A program made the translations under genes and the position numbers. Positions 34,217-42,348 of a DNA stretch of 64,000 nt are shown in pieces. How positions within the stretch are numbered: position 1 is the first letter of the stretch; each line of letters starts with the position of its first letter. The notes beneath the pieces were generated by a model. That model was not told the DNA's origin. It worked only from the letters and a program-made list of their open reading frames with translations, and did not search any database. The stretch comes from JALZKA01 sp963721645 (lineage in GTDB: Bacteria; Actinomycetota; Thermoleophilia; Solirubrobacterales; 70-9). Location of the stretch: assembly GCA_963721645.1 (NCBI GenBank), contig CAVRJK010000001.1, forward strand, positions 182,851 to 246,850, given 5' to 3'.

Positions 34217-35701
34217 GTGGGGCCTTCGTGCCTGATGATCCTGGCCGACGGGGCCAAAGCGGACACCTTCGAGTCCTTGCTCGAATCCGATCAGCTGCCG
34301 GAGATCTCGAGACACGTCGTCGAGCGCGGCTCGTACCGCCGGGGAACGAGCGTCTTCACGAGCACGACCGGCCCGGCGCACGTACCTCTCCTATCCGGCT
34401 GCTTTCCGGGCACCGTGGACGTTCCCGGGTACCGCTGGTTCGACCGCGATCGCTACCGGGGACATGGTCCCGCGGCGCCGCACGCTCTGCGGAGCTATAA
34501 CGGGCCCGAGGTGGCCTACCTGTCGGGCGACATGGCCGCCGCACATCCCACCCTTTACGAACTTCTGCCCGATGCGATCGGCGTCTTCGGGCTCCTCAAT
34601 CGCGGCCTCGATCCCGAGCGGAACCTGAGGCGCCGGGCCAAGCCGTTCGTTTGGTCGCACTCCCATTGGTTCCACGACTACGAGCGGGCCGACCGCTGGG
34701 CGGCGGACGCCTTGGTCGAGGCAGCGGCGGCCGAGAGCCGCTTCCGCTTCATCGCCTTCCCCGGCATCGACTGGAACTGCCACTACATCGGAGCCGACTG
34801 CCCCGAGGCGATCGCCGGCTATCGCCACATCGACTCCGCCGTGGGCAGGGCGGCCAGGAAGCTTCAGGACCTGGGCACGTACGACGACACCCTGATCACG
34901 ATCGTCTCGGACCACGGCCATCACACGGTGCACACGCATTTCGACGTGGCGGTCGAACTGGGCGAGCGGTACGGGATCAAGACCGCCTACCACTCTTGGC
35001 CCGCGTTCCGGCCGTCGTTCGACGCCGTGGTCTGCGTGTCCGGAAACGGGATGTGTCACATCTACCTGCGCGGCGCGGACGGCACCTGGGCGACCCGGCC
35101 GAGCCGTGAAGTGATCGGTCAACGGCACCCGGGTCTGATCGAGTCGCTGCTCGAAGAACCCGCGGTCGAGATCATCGCGACCAGGGGAGAGGACCCAGGA
35201 GGCCTGGTCGTCGAGAGCCGCCAGGGCGTGGCCGACCTGGCTGAGATCGCCGACGGCGTCGCCTACTCGCCGCGAGACGGGCGCGACCCATTCGGCTGGG
35301 GCGAGCTGCCGCCGCGGATGTCCTCCCGCGAAGCGCTGGAAGAGACGGTGGACACGGATCATCCAGACGCGCTCGTGCAGATCGCGCAGCTCTTCAGGAC
35401 CAGGCGCACGGGCGACCTGGTGATCTCTGCCACCCCGGGGTATGACCTCCGCGAGCGTTTCGAGTGGCCCCATCACTTCTCGTCCCACGGAGGGCTGACC
35501 CGCGACCACATGATGATTCCGGTCGCCTCCAGCATGCCCCTGGCCGACGGCCCCGTCCGCTCGGCCGATGTCGCGACGACGGTGCTGGATTACCTGGGTG
35601 TGTCGGCGCCCGCGGGCGTTGACGGCGTTTCGCGTCTCGCGCGATCGATGAGAGAGGCACGCGCGCCCGGGCCGGCGATGGCAAGCCCGGCCAGCGAGTA
35701 G
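34217..35701 (+). CDS. Alkaline-phosphatase-superfamily protein (type I phosphodiesterase/nucleotide pyrophosphatase-like)
   Basis: 494 aa. MILADGAKAD (first metal site), TSTTGPAHVPLLSG (nucleophile Ser/Thr region), the late ITIVSDHGHHTVHTHFD (two-metal His/Asp set) and HFSSHGGLTRDHMMIPV fit the AP superfamily. No signal peptide is visible, so it probably acts in the cytoplasm. The start is GTG, 9 nt after the membrane gene. Its substrate, a phosphodiester or phosphonate, is unknown. The 3' end overlaps the convergent flippase-like gene by 112 bp. Confidence 0.85.
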   Translation: MGPSCLMILADGAKADTFESLLESDQLPEISRHVVERGSYRRGTSVFTSTTGPAHVPLLSGCFPGTVDVPGYRWFDRDRYRGHGPAAPHALRSYNGPEVAYLSGDMAAAHPTLYELLPDAIGVFGLLNRGLDPERNLRRRAKPFVWSHSHWFHDYERADRWAADALVEAAAAESRFRFIAFPGIDWNCHYIGADCPEAIAGYRHIDSAVGRAARKLQDLGTYDDTLITIVSDHGHHTVHTHFDVAVELGERYGIKTAYHSWPAFRPSFDAVVCVSGNGMCHIYLRGADGTWATRPSREVIGQRHPGLIESLLEEPAVEIIATRGEDPGGLVVESRQGVADLAEIADGVAYSPRDGRDPFGWGELPPRMSSREALEETVDTDHPDALVQIAQLFRTRRTGDLVISATPGYDLRERFEWPHHFSSHGGLTRDHMMIPVASSMPLADGPVRSADVATTVLDYLGVSAPAGVDGVSRLARSMREARAPGPAMASPASE

Positions 35702-36564
35702 ATCAACGCAGCGACAAAGGCGGTCGCGGCCAGGCCGATACCGCTGGCTGCGATCAGTCCCAGCTCCTCGCTGGAAAAGACAACTCCCGTCGCGCTGACA
35801 CTCGCCGGGCCTGGGCCGATCGGCAGGCCGCCGATCACGCTGGTGGCAAGGAACGTGAGGACCGCCTGGATGAAGTCGGCGTCGATGCCCACGCCGTTGA
35901 TCACGATCCAAAAGCGGATCGGCTGCGCGACGAGGACGATCACGAGCATCCCGGTGAGGGCAAAGAGGGTGTGCCGCTTCGCGAGGACGTCGAGCGTGCG
36001 GACGAACGGCCGATCGGCGTATCGGCGCTTGAGCCAGAGCGCGAGGACCGCACCCGCACCCGCGAGTCCGACCACGACGGCTGACCACCACCAGGGCAGC
36101 CCGACACTGAACGTCAAGACAAGCACGACCGCGGCCGTTATCCCTCCCTCGACCAGCAGGATCACTCCGTCGGCGGAGACCATCTGGCCGATGGTCGGAG
36201 CCCGCGTCCCCATGATCAGCTTCACGAGGCCGACCCGTACCCATGCGCCGACGTAGGTCGGGACGACGGTGTCCGCCAGAAAACGCGGGCCGCTCGTCGC
36301 GTGGAGCTCGCGCGGCGGCACCCGGCTGCCGGCGGCGTCCAGGCACATTCCCCAGGAAATGGCGCGCAGCACCAGCGCGACGAGGTGAAGGATCACGAGT
36401 AAAAAAGCTTCGGCGAAGGTGATCCGGGAGAGCCCGTCCACCACCTCTTCGAGGTTGAACGCGACGATGACGCCCAGGGTGACCACAGCGATGCCGGCGA
36501 TCCCCAGATCCCTGCGGACGCGCGACCTCTCCATCACCTCTCCGTCGCCGGGAAGCCCCGCCAT
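35590..36564 (-). CDS. UPF0104/MprF-membrane-domain-like flippase protein
   Basis: 324 aa with about eight TM helices, a short basic N-terminus (MERSRVRRDLGIAG from the inner Met) and the family-like LHATSGPRFLADTVVPTYVGAWVRVGLVK and IGGLPIGPGPASVSATG regions. It is a diverged relative of the 3363-4349 protein. Start choices are 36564 or the inner ATG at 36534. The upstream gap holds two palindromes that probably bind the neighbouring TetR, so this gene may be under its control. Confidence 0.8.
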   Translation of the reverse strand: MAGLPGDGEVMERSRVRRDLGIAGIAVVTLGVIVAFNLEEVVDGLSRITFAEAFLLVILHLVALVLRAISWGMCLDAAGSRVPPRELHATSGPRFLADTVVPTYVGAWVRVGLVKLIMGTRAPTIGQMVSADGVILLVEGGITAAVVLVLTFSVGLPWWWSAVVVGLAGAGAVLALWLKRRYADRPFVRTLDVLAKRHTLFALTGMLVIVLVAQPIRFWIVINGVGIDADFIQAVLTFLATSVIGGLPIGPGPASVSATGVVFSSEELGLIAASGIGLAATAFVAALIYSLAGLAIAGPGARASLIDRARRETPSTPAGADTPR

Positions 36565-36589
36565 TTCGCGAGCCTACGCCACGACGATG

Positions 36590-36626
36590 GTAAGCATACG
36601 CTTGCTGATAGTAAGCTGATGCTTAC
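36590..36626. promoter_or_regulatory. Double palindromic operator for the TetR regulator
   Basis: GTAAGC-ATAC-GCTTGC (36590-36605) and the perfect GTAAGC-TGAT-GCTTAC (36611-36626) are 21 bp apart, two helical turns. They lie between divergent genes. The second site covers the TetR start codon at 36619, which suggests repression of both genes. Confidence 0.8.
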
Positions 36627-37266
36627 CGTGGCCGCGATCGAAACCACCGAGGCTCGCTCCGGCGTTCCCACTCGGGAGCGCATCCTGGCCGCCGCGCTGA
36701 ACCTCTTTGCGAAACAGGGCTTTGAGGCCACTTCGACGGCGCAGATCGAGCGCGCGGCGGGGCTCTCGCCGCGGTCAGGCGGCATGTACAAGCACTTCCG
36801 CTCGAAGGAGCAGCTCTTGGACGTTGCGCTCGCGCAACGGATGCAGGAGATCACCGCGTTGCCGGAGCGGCTCGATCTGGGCCCGCTCACCGACCTGCGC
36901 TCGGAGCTGACCCTGATCGCCCATTGGGGGTTGGCCGAGCTCGCACGCGAGCGCGAGCTGGCGCTGATCGTGATGAAGGAGGGCAACCGGCTCCCCGCCT
37001 TTCGAGAGGCCTTTCGCGACGCGATCGTGCGGCCCGGCCACGCTCTGGCGACCGAGGTCCTCAGCCGGTACTCCGCGTCGCACGACGTCGAGTTCGACGA
37101 CATCGAGGCGCTGGGCGAGGTGCTTTGCTCGGCGCTCGTCGGCTTCGCGCTTCAGGGCTTCATGTTCGGCAAGGACTTCGTGGACATCTCGGACGAGCGC
37201 TACGCGGCGGCACATGTGGAGGTCGCGATGGCGCTCGTGGAGTCGAACGAAAGGAAGAGGAAATGA
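36619..37266 (+). CDS. TetR-family transcriptional regulator
   Basis: 215 aa. The N-terminal HTH is textbook: RERILAAALNLFAKQGFEATSTAQIERAAGLSPRSGGMYKHFRSKEQLLD. The C-terminal ligand domain is helical with no recognised specificity. The ATG lies inside an inverted repeat, pointing to autorepression; a GTG at 36628 is an alternative start. The stop overlaps the next ATG by 4 nt. Confidence 0.93.
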   Translation: MLTVAAIETTEARSGVPTRERILAAALNLFAKQGFEATSTAQIERAAGLSPRSGGMYKHFRSKEQLLDVALAQRMQEITALPERLDLGPLTDLRSELTLIAHWGLAELARERELALIVMKEGNRLPAFREAFRDAIVRPGHALATEVLSRYSASHDVEFDDIEALGEVLCSALVGFALQGFMFGKDFVDISDERYAAAHVEVAMALVESNERKRK

Positions 37267-38303
37267 CGGAAGGCACGCTCACCCGCTACCGGTTCGAGGC
37301 GAGGTTCACTCTCGTCCAGCTCGGCTTGATTCAGGGGGTCCTGGGCTTCTACGCGCTCTTCTTCCCCCGGTCGTTCTACGAGGACTTCCCACTCGGCCTC
37401 AACTGGGTCGAGGTTCTTCCGGCATACAACGAGCACCTCGTTCGCGACGTGGGCGGCCTCTTCCTGGCGACGGCGGTGATCCTCCTCGCGGCGTCGATCC
37501 GGCTGGAGCGGCGCTGGGTCGTGATCTCGCTCGTCGCGTTTCTCGCCTTCAGCCTTCCCCACACGGTGTGGCACGCGTTCAACCTGGAGCCTTACTCGAC
37601 GGGCAACGCGATCGGAAACGTCGTCACCCTCGCCGCCACCGTGCTGCTGCCGCTCGGCGTGCTTTACCTGGTCTGGAGGGAGAGCGCCGTCCCGAGCAAG
37701 CCGGCGCCCGCCGCAGCCGGTGCGAACGGTTATCGCATCCAGGGCGTTCCCGACTCGACGCGGAATCCGCTTACCCGCCTTTCCTTTGCGATCGCGAGGC
37801 GCAGGTTCGGCGACGTCCCCGACCCGATGCGCTTTTACGCCCACAACCAAACGGTGATGACCGCTTGGTCGATGCACGAGCTCGCCACCGAGCGAGCGAC
37901 CACGGTCTCGGCCCGCCTGAAGCACCTGGCGTCGATGCGCGCAGCGATGGTCGCGGGGTGCGAGTGGTGCCTCGACTTCGGCTCCTTTTTGTCGAAGGGC
38001 CACGGAGTGACCGAGGACGAGATGCGCGAGCTGCCGACCTACTGGAGCTCCCAGGCGTTCGACGAGACCGAGAAGCTGGTGATGGACTACGCGACCGGCA
38101 TGACCCGCAGCCCGGTTGATGTGCCCGACGAAATGTTCGCGAAGCTGCGGGAGTGCTTCGACGAGGCGCAGCTCGTCGAGCTGACCGACATCATCGCCCT
38201 CGAGAACTACCGGGCCCGCTTCAACTGGGCATTCGGCCTCGAAGGCCAAGGCTTCTCCGAGGGAGCCGTCTGCGTCCCGCCGGAGGCGAGAGCGAAGGCC
38301 TAG
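37263..38303 (+). CDS. Fusion: four-TM domain + carboxymuconolactone-decarboxylase/AhpD-like domain
   Basis: 346 aa from the ATG at 37263. Residues 15-135 form four TM helices of a DUF4345/DoxX-like bundle (LGLIQGVLGFYALFF through VLLPLGVLYLVW). Residues ~170-340 are a CMD/AhpD-like helical domain with a C-x-x-C in AGCEWCLDFGSFLSKG. The His that follows the second Cys in true AhpD is replaced by Gly. The gene is translationally coupled to TetR (ATGA). A redox or stress-detoxification role at the membrane is plausible but unproven. Confidence 0.85.
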   Translation: MTEGTLTRYRFEARFTLVQLGLIQGVLGFYALFFPRSFYEDFPLGLNWVEVLPAYNEHLVRDVGGLFLATAVILLAASIRLERRWVVISLVAFLAFSLPHTVWHAFNLEPYSTGNAIGNVVTLAATVLLPLGVLYLVWRESAVPSKPAPAAAGANGYRIQGVPDSTRNPLTRLSFAIARRRFGDVPDPMRFYAHNQTVMTAWSMHELATERATTVSARLKHLASMRAAMVAGCEWCLDFGSFLSKGHGVTEDEMRELPTYWSSQAFDETEKLVMDYATGMTRSPVDVPDEMFAKLRECFDEAQLVELTDIIALENYRARFNWAFGLEGQGFSEGAVCVPPEARAKA

Positions 38304-38321
38304 GTCCCGTCGCGGCGCACG

Positions 38322-38340
38322 GGTTGCGCCAGGCGCAACC
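38322..38340. terminator. GC-rich hairpin between convergent genes
   Basis: GGTTGCGCC and GGCGCAACC flank a single A, forming a 7-bp stem with a 5-nt loop. It sits between the fusion gene stop at 38303 and the acs stop at 38384. No U tract follows. Confidence 0.55.
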
Positions 38341-38383
38341 GAGGCGCCACAAACGCCGGGTCCTGACTCCGCACGCGGCGAAA

Positions 38384-40405
38384 TTAGGCCTTCTTCGAGG
38401 CCGCTACCTGTCTTTGGAGCTCCTCGACGATCTCGGGGTCCCGGAGAGTCGAGGTGTCGCCGAGGTCGTCCTTGCCCTGCGCGATGTCGCGGAGCATGCG
38501 GCGCATGATCTTTCCGGAGCGGGTCTTCGGGAGGTCGCCCGCGAAATGGATCGCCTTGGGCCGGGCGAGCTTGCCGATCTTGTCTGCGACGTGCTCGCGT
38601 AACTCCTTGACCATGTCCTCAGAGCCTTTCTCCGAGCCCTCCGGGGTGACGAAGGCGACGATGGCCTGGCCAGTGTCCTCGTCGGGGACGGCGATCACGG
38701 CGGCCTCGGCGACTCGCTCGTTCGAGACGAGAGCGGACTCGACTTCCATCGTCGAGAGGCGGTGGCCCGAAACGTTGATGACATCGTCGATCCGCCCGAC
38801 GACCCAGAAGAACCCGTCCTCGTCGCGGCGCGCGGCATCGCCGACCAGGTAGACGTCCTTGCCGTAGCGGTCCCAGTAGGTCTCGACGAAACGGTCGGGC
38901 TCCTTGAAGAGCGTCCGCGCCATTCCGGGCCACGGCTGGGTGATGACCAGGGTGCCGCCGCCTTCTTCGATCTCGTTCCCGTCCTTGTCGAAGATCGCTG
39001 CCTCGATTCCTGGCAGCGGAAGCGTCGCCGAGCCGGGCTTCGTCTCGGTCAGGCCGGGCAACGGCGCGATCATGATTCCGCCGGTCTCGGTCTGCCACCA
39101 CGTGTCGACGATCGGGCAGTTGCCACCACCGATGTTCTCGTGGTACCAGAGCCAGGCGCGCGGGTTGATCGGCTCCCCGACCGAACCGAGCAGCCGGAGC
39201 TTCGACAGATCGTGCTTTTGCGGATGCTCCTTACCCCACTTCATGCACGCGCGGATCGCGGTAGGTGCCGTGTAGAAGAGGGTCGTCCCGTAGCGCTCGC
39301 AGATGTCCCACCAGCGGTCCTCGGCGGGGTAGTTCGGCGCGCCCTCGTAAAGCACTGACGTAGCGCCGTTGGCGAGCGGTCCATAGACGATGTAGGTGTG
39401 CCCGGTGACCCAGCCGATGTCGGCCGAGCACCAGTACACGTCGGACTCCGCCTTCAGATCGAACACCATCTTGTGGGTGGCGCTCGCCTGGGTCAGGTAG
39501 CCGCCGGTCGTATGCAGGATGCCCTTTGGCTTGCCGGTCGACCCGGAGGTGTAGAGGATGAAGAGCGGGTCCTCCGCATCCATCGGCTCGGGCTCGCACT
39601 CAGGATCCGCGTTGGCAACCGCCTCTTGCCAAAAGACGTCGCGGCCCTCGGTCATGGGCGGATCGGTGCCGCAGCGATCAAGGACGATGATGTGCTCGAG
39701 CGAGTCGAGCTTGTCGGCGATCCCGTCCACCTTCTCCTTCATCGGGAGGGGGTCGCCGCGGCGAAGGGTGGCGTCGGCGGTCACGAGGGCTTTGGCCTCC
39801 GAGACCTCCATCCGCTCCCTGACTGACTCCGGCGAGAAGCCGCCGAAGACGACGTTATGGATCGCGCCGATGCGCGCGCAGCCGAGCATCGCGGCAACGG
39901 CCTCGGGCACCATGGGCATGTAGATGCCGACGATGTCGCCCTTGCCGACTCCAAGGTCCTTCAGGACATTCGCAAAGCGCTGGACCTGGTCGAGGAGCCA
40001 CTCGTACGTGATCTCCTTGCGCCCGTCCCCGTCTTCTGACGCGTCCGCGTCCTCGGCCTCCCAGTAAAAGGCCACGCGGTCGCCGTTGCCGGCCGCGACA
40101 TGGCGGTCGAGGCAGTTGGCCGAGACGTTCAGCTTGCCTCCTGAGAACCACTTTGCGTGCGGAGGGTCGGACCAGTCGAGGACGTCGTCCCACGGCTCGA
40201 TCCACTCAAGCTTCTCGGCCCAGCTGGCCCACCAGGCCTCGGGATCCGAGGCGGCCTTGTCGTACACGCCGGGGTCTGAGATGTTTGCGTCGGCGGCGAA
40301 CTCGCCCGACGGGGGGAAGGTCTCCTCGGTCTCCATCAGGACCGAAAGCTCGGGAACCTCGACCTCCTCTACGGCCTCGTCGCCCTCTCCGTTCTCATCT
40401 GCCAC
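38384..40405 (-). CDS. acs: Acetyl-CoA synthetase
   Basis: 673 aa. Acs activates acetate through acetyl-AMP. The adenylate-forming motifs are present: ILYTSGSTGKPKGILHTTGGYL, WWQTETGG, GRIDDVINVSGHRLSTMEVE and the C-terminal KTRSGKIMRR, whose Lys is the regulatory acetylation site in homologues. The first ~35 residues are an acidic extension. A GGAAGGAG lies 11 nt upstream of the ATG, and a TAGGAT at 40435-40440 would give a ~25-nt leader. Confidence 0.96.
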   Translation of the reverse strand: MADENGEGDEAVEEVEVPELSVLMETEETFPPSGEFAADANISDPGVYDKAASDPEAWWASWAEKLEWIEPWDDVLDWSDPPHAKWFSGGKLNVSANCLDRHVAAGNGDRVAFYWEAEDADASEDGDGRKEITYEWLLDQVQRFANVLKDLGVGKGDIVGIYMPMVPEAVAAMLGCARIGAIHNVVFGGFSPESVRERMEVSEAKALVTADATLRRGDPLPMKEKVDGIADKLDSLEHIIVLDRCGTDPPMTEGRDVFWQEAVANADPECEPEPMDAEDPLFILYTSGSTGKPKGILHTTGGYLTQASATHKMVFDLKAESDVYWCSADIGWVTGHTYIVYGPLANGATSVLYEGAPNYPAEDRWWDICERYGTTLFYTAPTAIRACMKWGKEHPQKHDLSKLRLLGSVGEPINPRAWLWYHENIGGGNCPIVDTWWQTETGGIMIAPLPGLTETKPGSATLPLPGIEAAIFDKDGNEIEEGGGTLVITQPWPGMARTLFKEPDRFVETYWDRYGKDVYLVGDAARRDEDGFFWVVGRIDDVINVSGHRLSTMEVESALVSNERVAEAAVIAVPDEDTGQAIVAFVTPEGSEKGSEDMVKELREHVADKIGKLARPKAIHFAGDLPKTRSGKIMRRMLRDIAQGKDDLGDTSTLRDPEIVEELQRQVAASKKA

Positions 40406-40434
40406 GAACTTCTCCTTCCGTCGGCTTTGACGCG

Positions 40435-40440
40435 ATCCTA
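40435..40440 (-). promoter_or_regulatory. -10 hexamer TAGGAT of acs
   Basis: On the minus strand TAGGAT precedes the acs ATG by 29 nt. The leader contains the SD GGAAGGAG, so this is a leadered use of the same hexamer. Confidence 0.5.
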
Positions 40441-40526
40441 TGGCTCTCGCCTACCCGGTTAGTGGTAGAAAGACGCGACAAATTGACGTACCGTGTCCGC
40501 AGCGGCTCGGTGCGCGGAAACTTACG

Positions 40527-41297
40527 ATGACGCTCCTAGAAGAAGCACGAGACGCATTCGCGGACAATGAGCCCGAGGATCGACTGCGCCTTGCCCGGCT
40601 CGGGGCGGCCCTCTTCATGGCCGGATCGTTGACGGCACTGCCTGCCGGCCTCTTTCTCGAGCCGCCTCCAAAGCCGTACGAGCACTTGATCTCGGCCACC
40701 GGGTTCCTCCTGGGATTCATTCTGTGGAGGCTTCCCTGGACACGGATGCACTCGGCGTGGCTTCATGTCTTTCCGATCGTTGGGACCCTCATCGTCATCG
40801 CAGGAGTCGCCGTCTTCTCGGTCGTCTTCTCTTTCTTCCTCGTCCTGGCCGGCATGTTCGTCGCTATCTCCGTGCGCCAGCCAACCGTGTTTTCCGCCTA
40901 CATCGCCTTTCTGGTGTTCGCATTGTTTTTGCCATTCACCTACATGAGCGGGGGCTCCACGCCGCAGGCCATCACGCTCCTCGCAACCCTTCCCGTGCTC
41001 CTGGGCGTCGCGTTGGTGTCTCGCTACATGCACGAGGTCGTCGTGCGGCAGCGGGACGAATACCAAGAGTTCGCAGCGCAGGCGATCGCACTTGGCGAGC
41101 GCATCAGGGGGAGTGCGCGCCCGGTCGACGACGCATCGCGCGCTTCGCTCGAGCGACGCCTGCGGGATCTCACACAGGCATCCTCGACAGACACGCACGA
41201 CTGGTCTTCGGGACCCGTGGAGAACGAACTGACTCGGCAGCCTCAGCAGGGCGCCGATCGCCAGGGAACCGGCGCCGTTGCCAAACCACTTCCTTAG
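40527..41297 (+). CDS. Membrane sensor-like protein, paralogue of 44003-44668
   Basis: 256 aa from the ATG at 40527. After a 20-residue acidic N-terminus come about six TM helices (residues 25-185). A cytoplasmic helical stalk follows, RQRDEYQEFAAQAIALGERIRG, and then a hydrophilic tail. It aligns residue for residue with the protein at 44003-44668 over the first 45 residues and in the stalk. The layout resembles the membrane input half of a signalling protein, but no GGDEF, kinase or other output domain follows. Confidence 0.78.
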   Translation: MTLLEEARDAFADNEPEDRLRLARLGAALFMAGSLTALPAGLFLEPPPKPYEHLISATGFLLGFILWRLPWTRMHSAWLHVFPIVGTLIVIAGVAVFSVVFSFFLVLAGMFVAISVRQPTVFSAYIAFLVFALFLPFTYMSGGSTPQAITLLATLPVLLGVALVSRYMHEVVVRQRDEYQEFAAQAIALGERIRGSARPVDDASRASLERRLRDLTQASSTDTHDWSSGPVENELTRQPQQGADRQGTGAVAKPLP

Positions 41298-41300
41298 GCT
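41295..41300 (+). promoter_or_regulatory. -10 hexamer TAGGCT of the secreted protease gene
   Basis: TAGGCT overlaps the stop codon of the upstream gene and ends 6 nt before the ATG at 41307. Confidence 0.5.
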
Positions 41301-41306
41301 TCGGTC

Positions 41307-42266
41307 ATGCCTTTTCTGAGCAGGGAAACAAACCGTCGTCGCACCACCTTCGCGGCTATCGCTACTGCAGCCCTTTGCCTTGCGCTCCCCCAAGCGGCAG
41401 CCGGCCATCAAACGGGCCAATCGGCGGGCGCCGTCCGCGACTACTGGACGCCCGAGCGGATGACGACGGCGATTCCCGGCGACGCGCTTCTGCGTGATGC
41501 GGCGGCGGCAGTTCCGATCGGCGATCTCGACCTCGGTCTCGGTCCGACGGAAACAACGAGAGCCAACGCGCAGCGGGTGGGTAATCCGGGCTCGAAGCCG
41601 TTCCGGGCCCACGGCAAGGTGTTCTTCACACTGGGCGGCCTCGACTACGTCTGCTCGGGCACCTCGACCAAGTCGAAGACGCGGAGCCTCGTCGTCACCG
41701 CAGGCCACTGCACCTACTCGGAGGCCGACGGCTACGCCACCAACTTCATGTTTGCGCCCGCCTACGACGACGGCCCGTCCAAGTACGGAGAGTGGACCGC
41801 CGCGAAACTCAAGGCGACCCCTCAGTGGGAGGCAAACGAAAACATCTCTTACGACGTCGGCATGGCGACAATGCAAAAGCTGAACGGCAAGAAGCTCGCG
41901 AAAGTCGTCGGCAAGCGAGGGATCGCCTTCGACAAGGGGCGCAACGTCCGCTTTGATGCCTTCGGCTATCCGGCGGAAGAACCGTTCGACGGCGAGTCCA
42001 TGTACCGCTGCGACTCGCCGGCCGAGGGTTCCGACAACGGTCAGAACAAACCGAAGCCCACACGGATCGACTGCAACATGACCGGGGGCTCGTCAGGCGG
42101 CGGCTGGGTAGTGGACGGCAAGGTGAACTCGGTTGTCTCCTACGGCTACGAGTGCGGTGTCGGCCCGCTGCCGCTGCCGATCCCCTGCAACAACCCCGAA
42201 GAGGGAAAGCTCTTCGGCCCCTACTTCGGCAGCGAGATCAAGAAGCTCTACAAGAGCCAGAAGTAG
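41307..42266 (+). CDS. Secreted trypsin-like serine protease
   Basis: 319 aa. A twin-Arg-containing basic start (RETNRRRTTF) and hydrophobic helix precede a cleavage site near AAAGHQ. The chymotrypsin-fold triad is seen as His in VVTAGHCTY, Asp in SYDVGMATM and Ser in MTGGSSGGGW. The Cys pairs YVCSGT/GHC and YRCDS/IDCN probably form disulfides. It resembles V8/glutamyl-endopeptidase-type secreted proteases. Export by Sec or Tat cannot be decided; the RRR motif lacks a full Tat consensus. Confidence 0.9.
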   Translation: MPFLSRETNRRRTTFAAIATAALCLALPQAAAGHQTGQSAGAVRDYWTPERMTTAIPGDALLRDAAAAVPIGDLDLGLGPTETTRANAQRVGNPGSKPFRAHGKVFFTLGGLDYVCSGTSTKSKTRSLVVTAGHCTYSEADGYATNFMFAPAYDDGPSKYGEWTAAKLKATPQWEANENISYDVGMATMQKLNGKKLAKVVGKRGIAFDKGRNVRFDAFGYPAEEPFDGESMYRCDSPAEGSDNGQNKPKPTRIDCNMTGGSSGGGWVVDGKVNSVVSYGYECGVGPLPLPIPCNNPEEGKLFGPYFGSEIKKLYKSQK

Positions 42267-42305
42267 CGCTTCGCGGCCAGCCGGTCGCGGACAACGCGAA
42301 GTGGC

Positions 42306-42326
42306 GGGAGGCCGACTCGGCCTCCC
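42306..42326. terminator. Strong hairpin between convergent protease and thyX genes
   Basis: GGGAGGCCGA at 42306-42315 pairs with TCGGCCTCCC at 42317-42326, one C apart. It probably terminates or stabilises both transcripts. Confidence 0.65.
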
Positions 42327-42348
42327 ATGGAGGCCACCCTACCGCCGA

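Noticed and set aside
34391..36346. Minus-strand frame of 651 aa spanning the phosphatase and flippase genes
   Set aside because: It covers two real genes on opposite strands in a different frame and has no recognisable family.
36924..37262. Extension of the TM/CMD fusion protein into tetR
   Set aside because: It lies entirely out of frame inside tetR; the ATG at 37263 with an ATGA overlap is the natural start.
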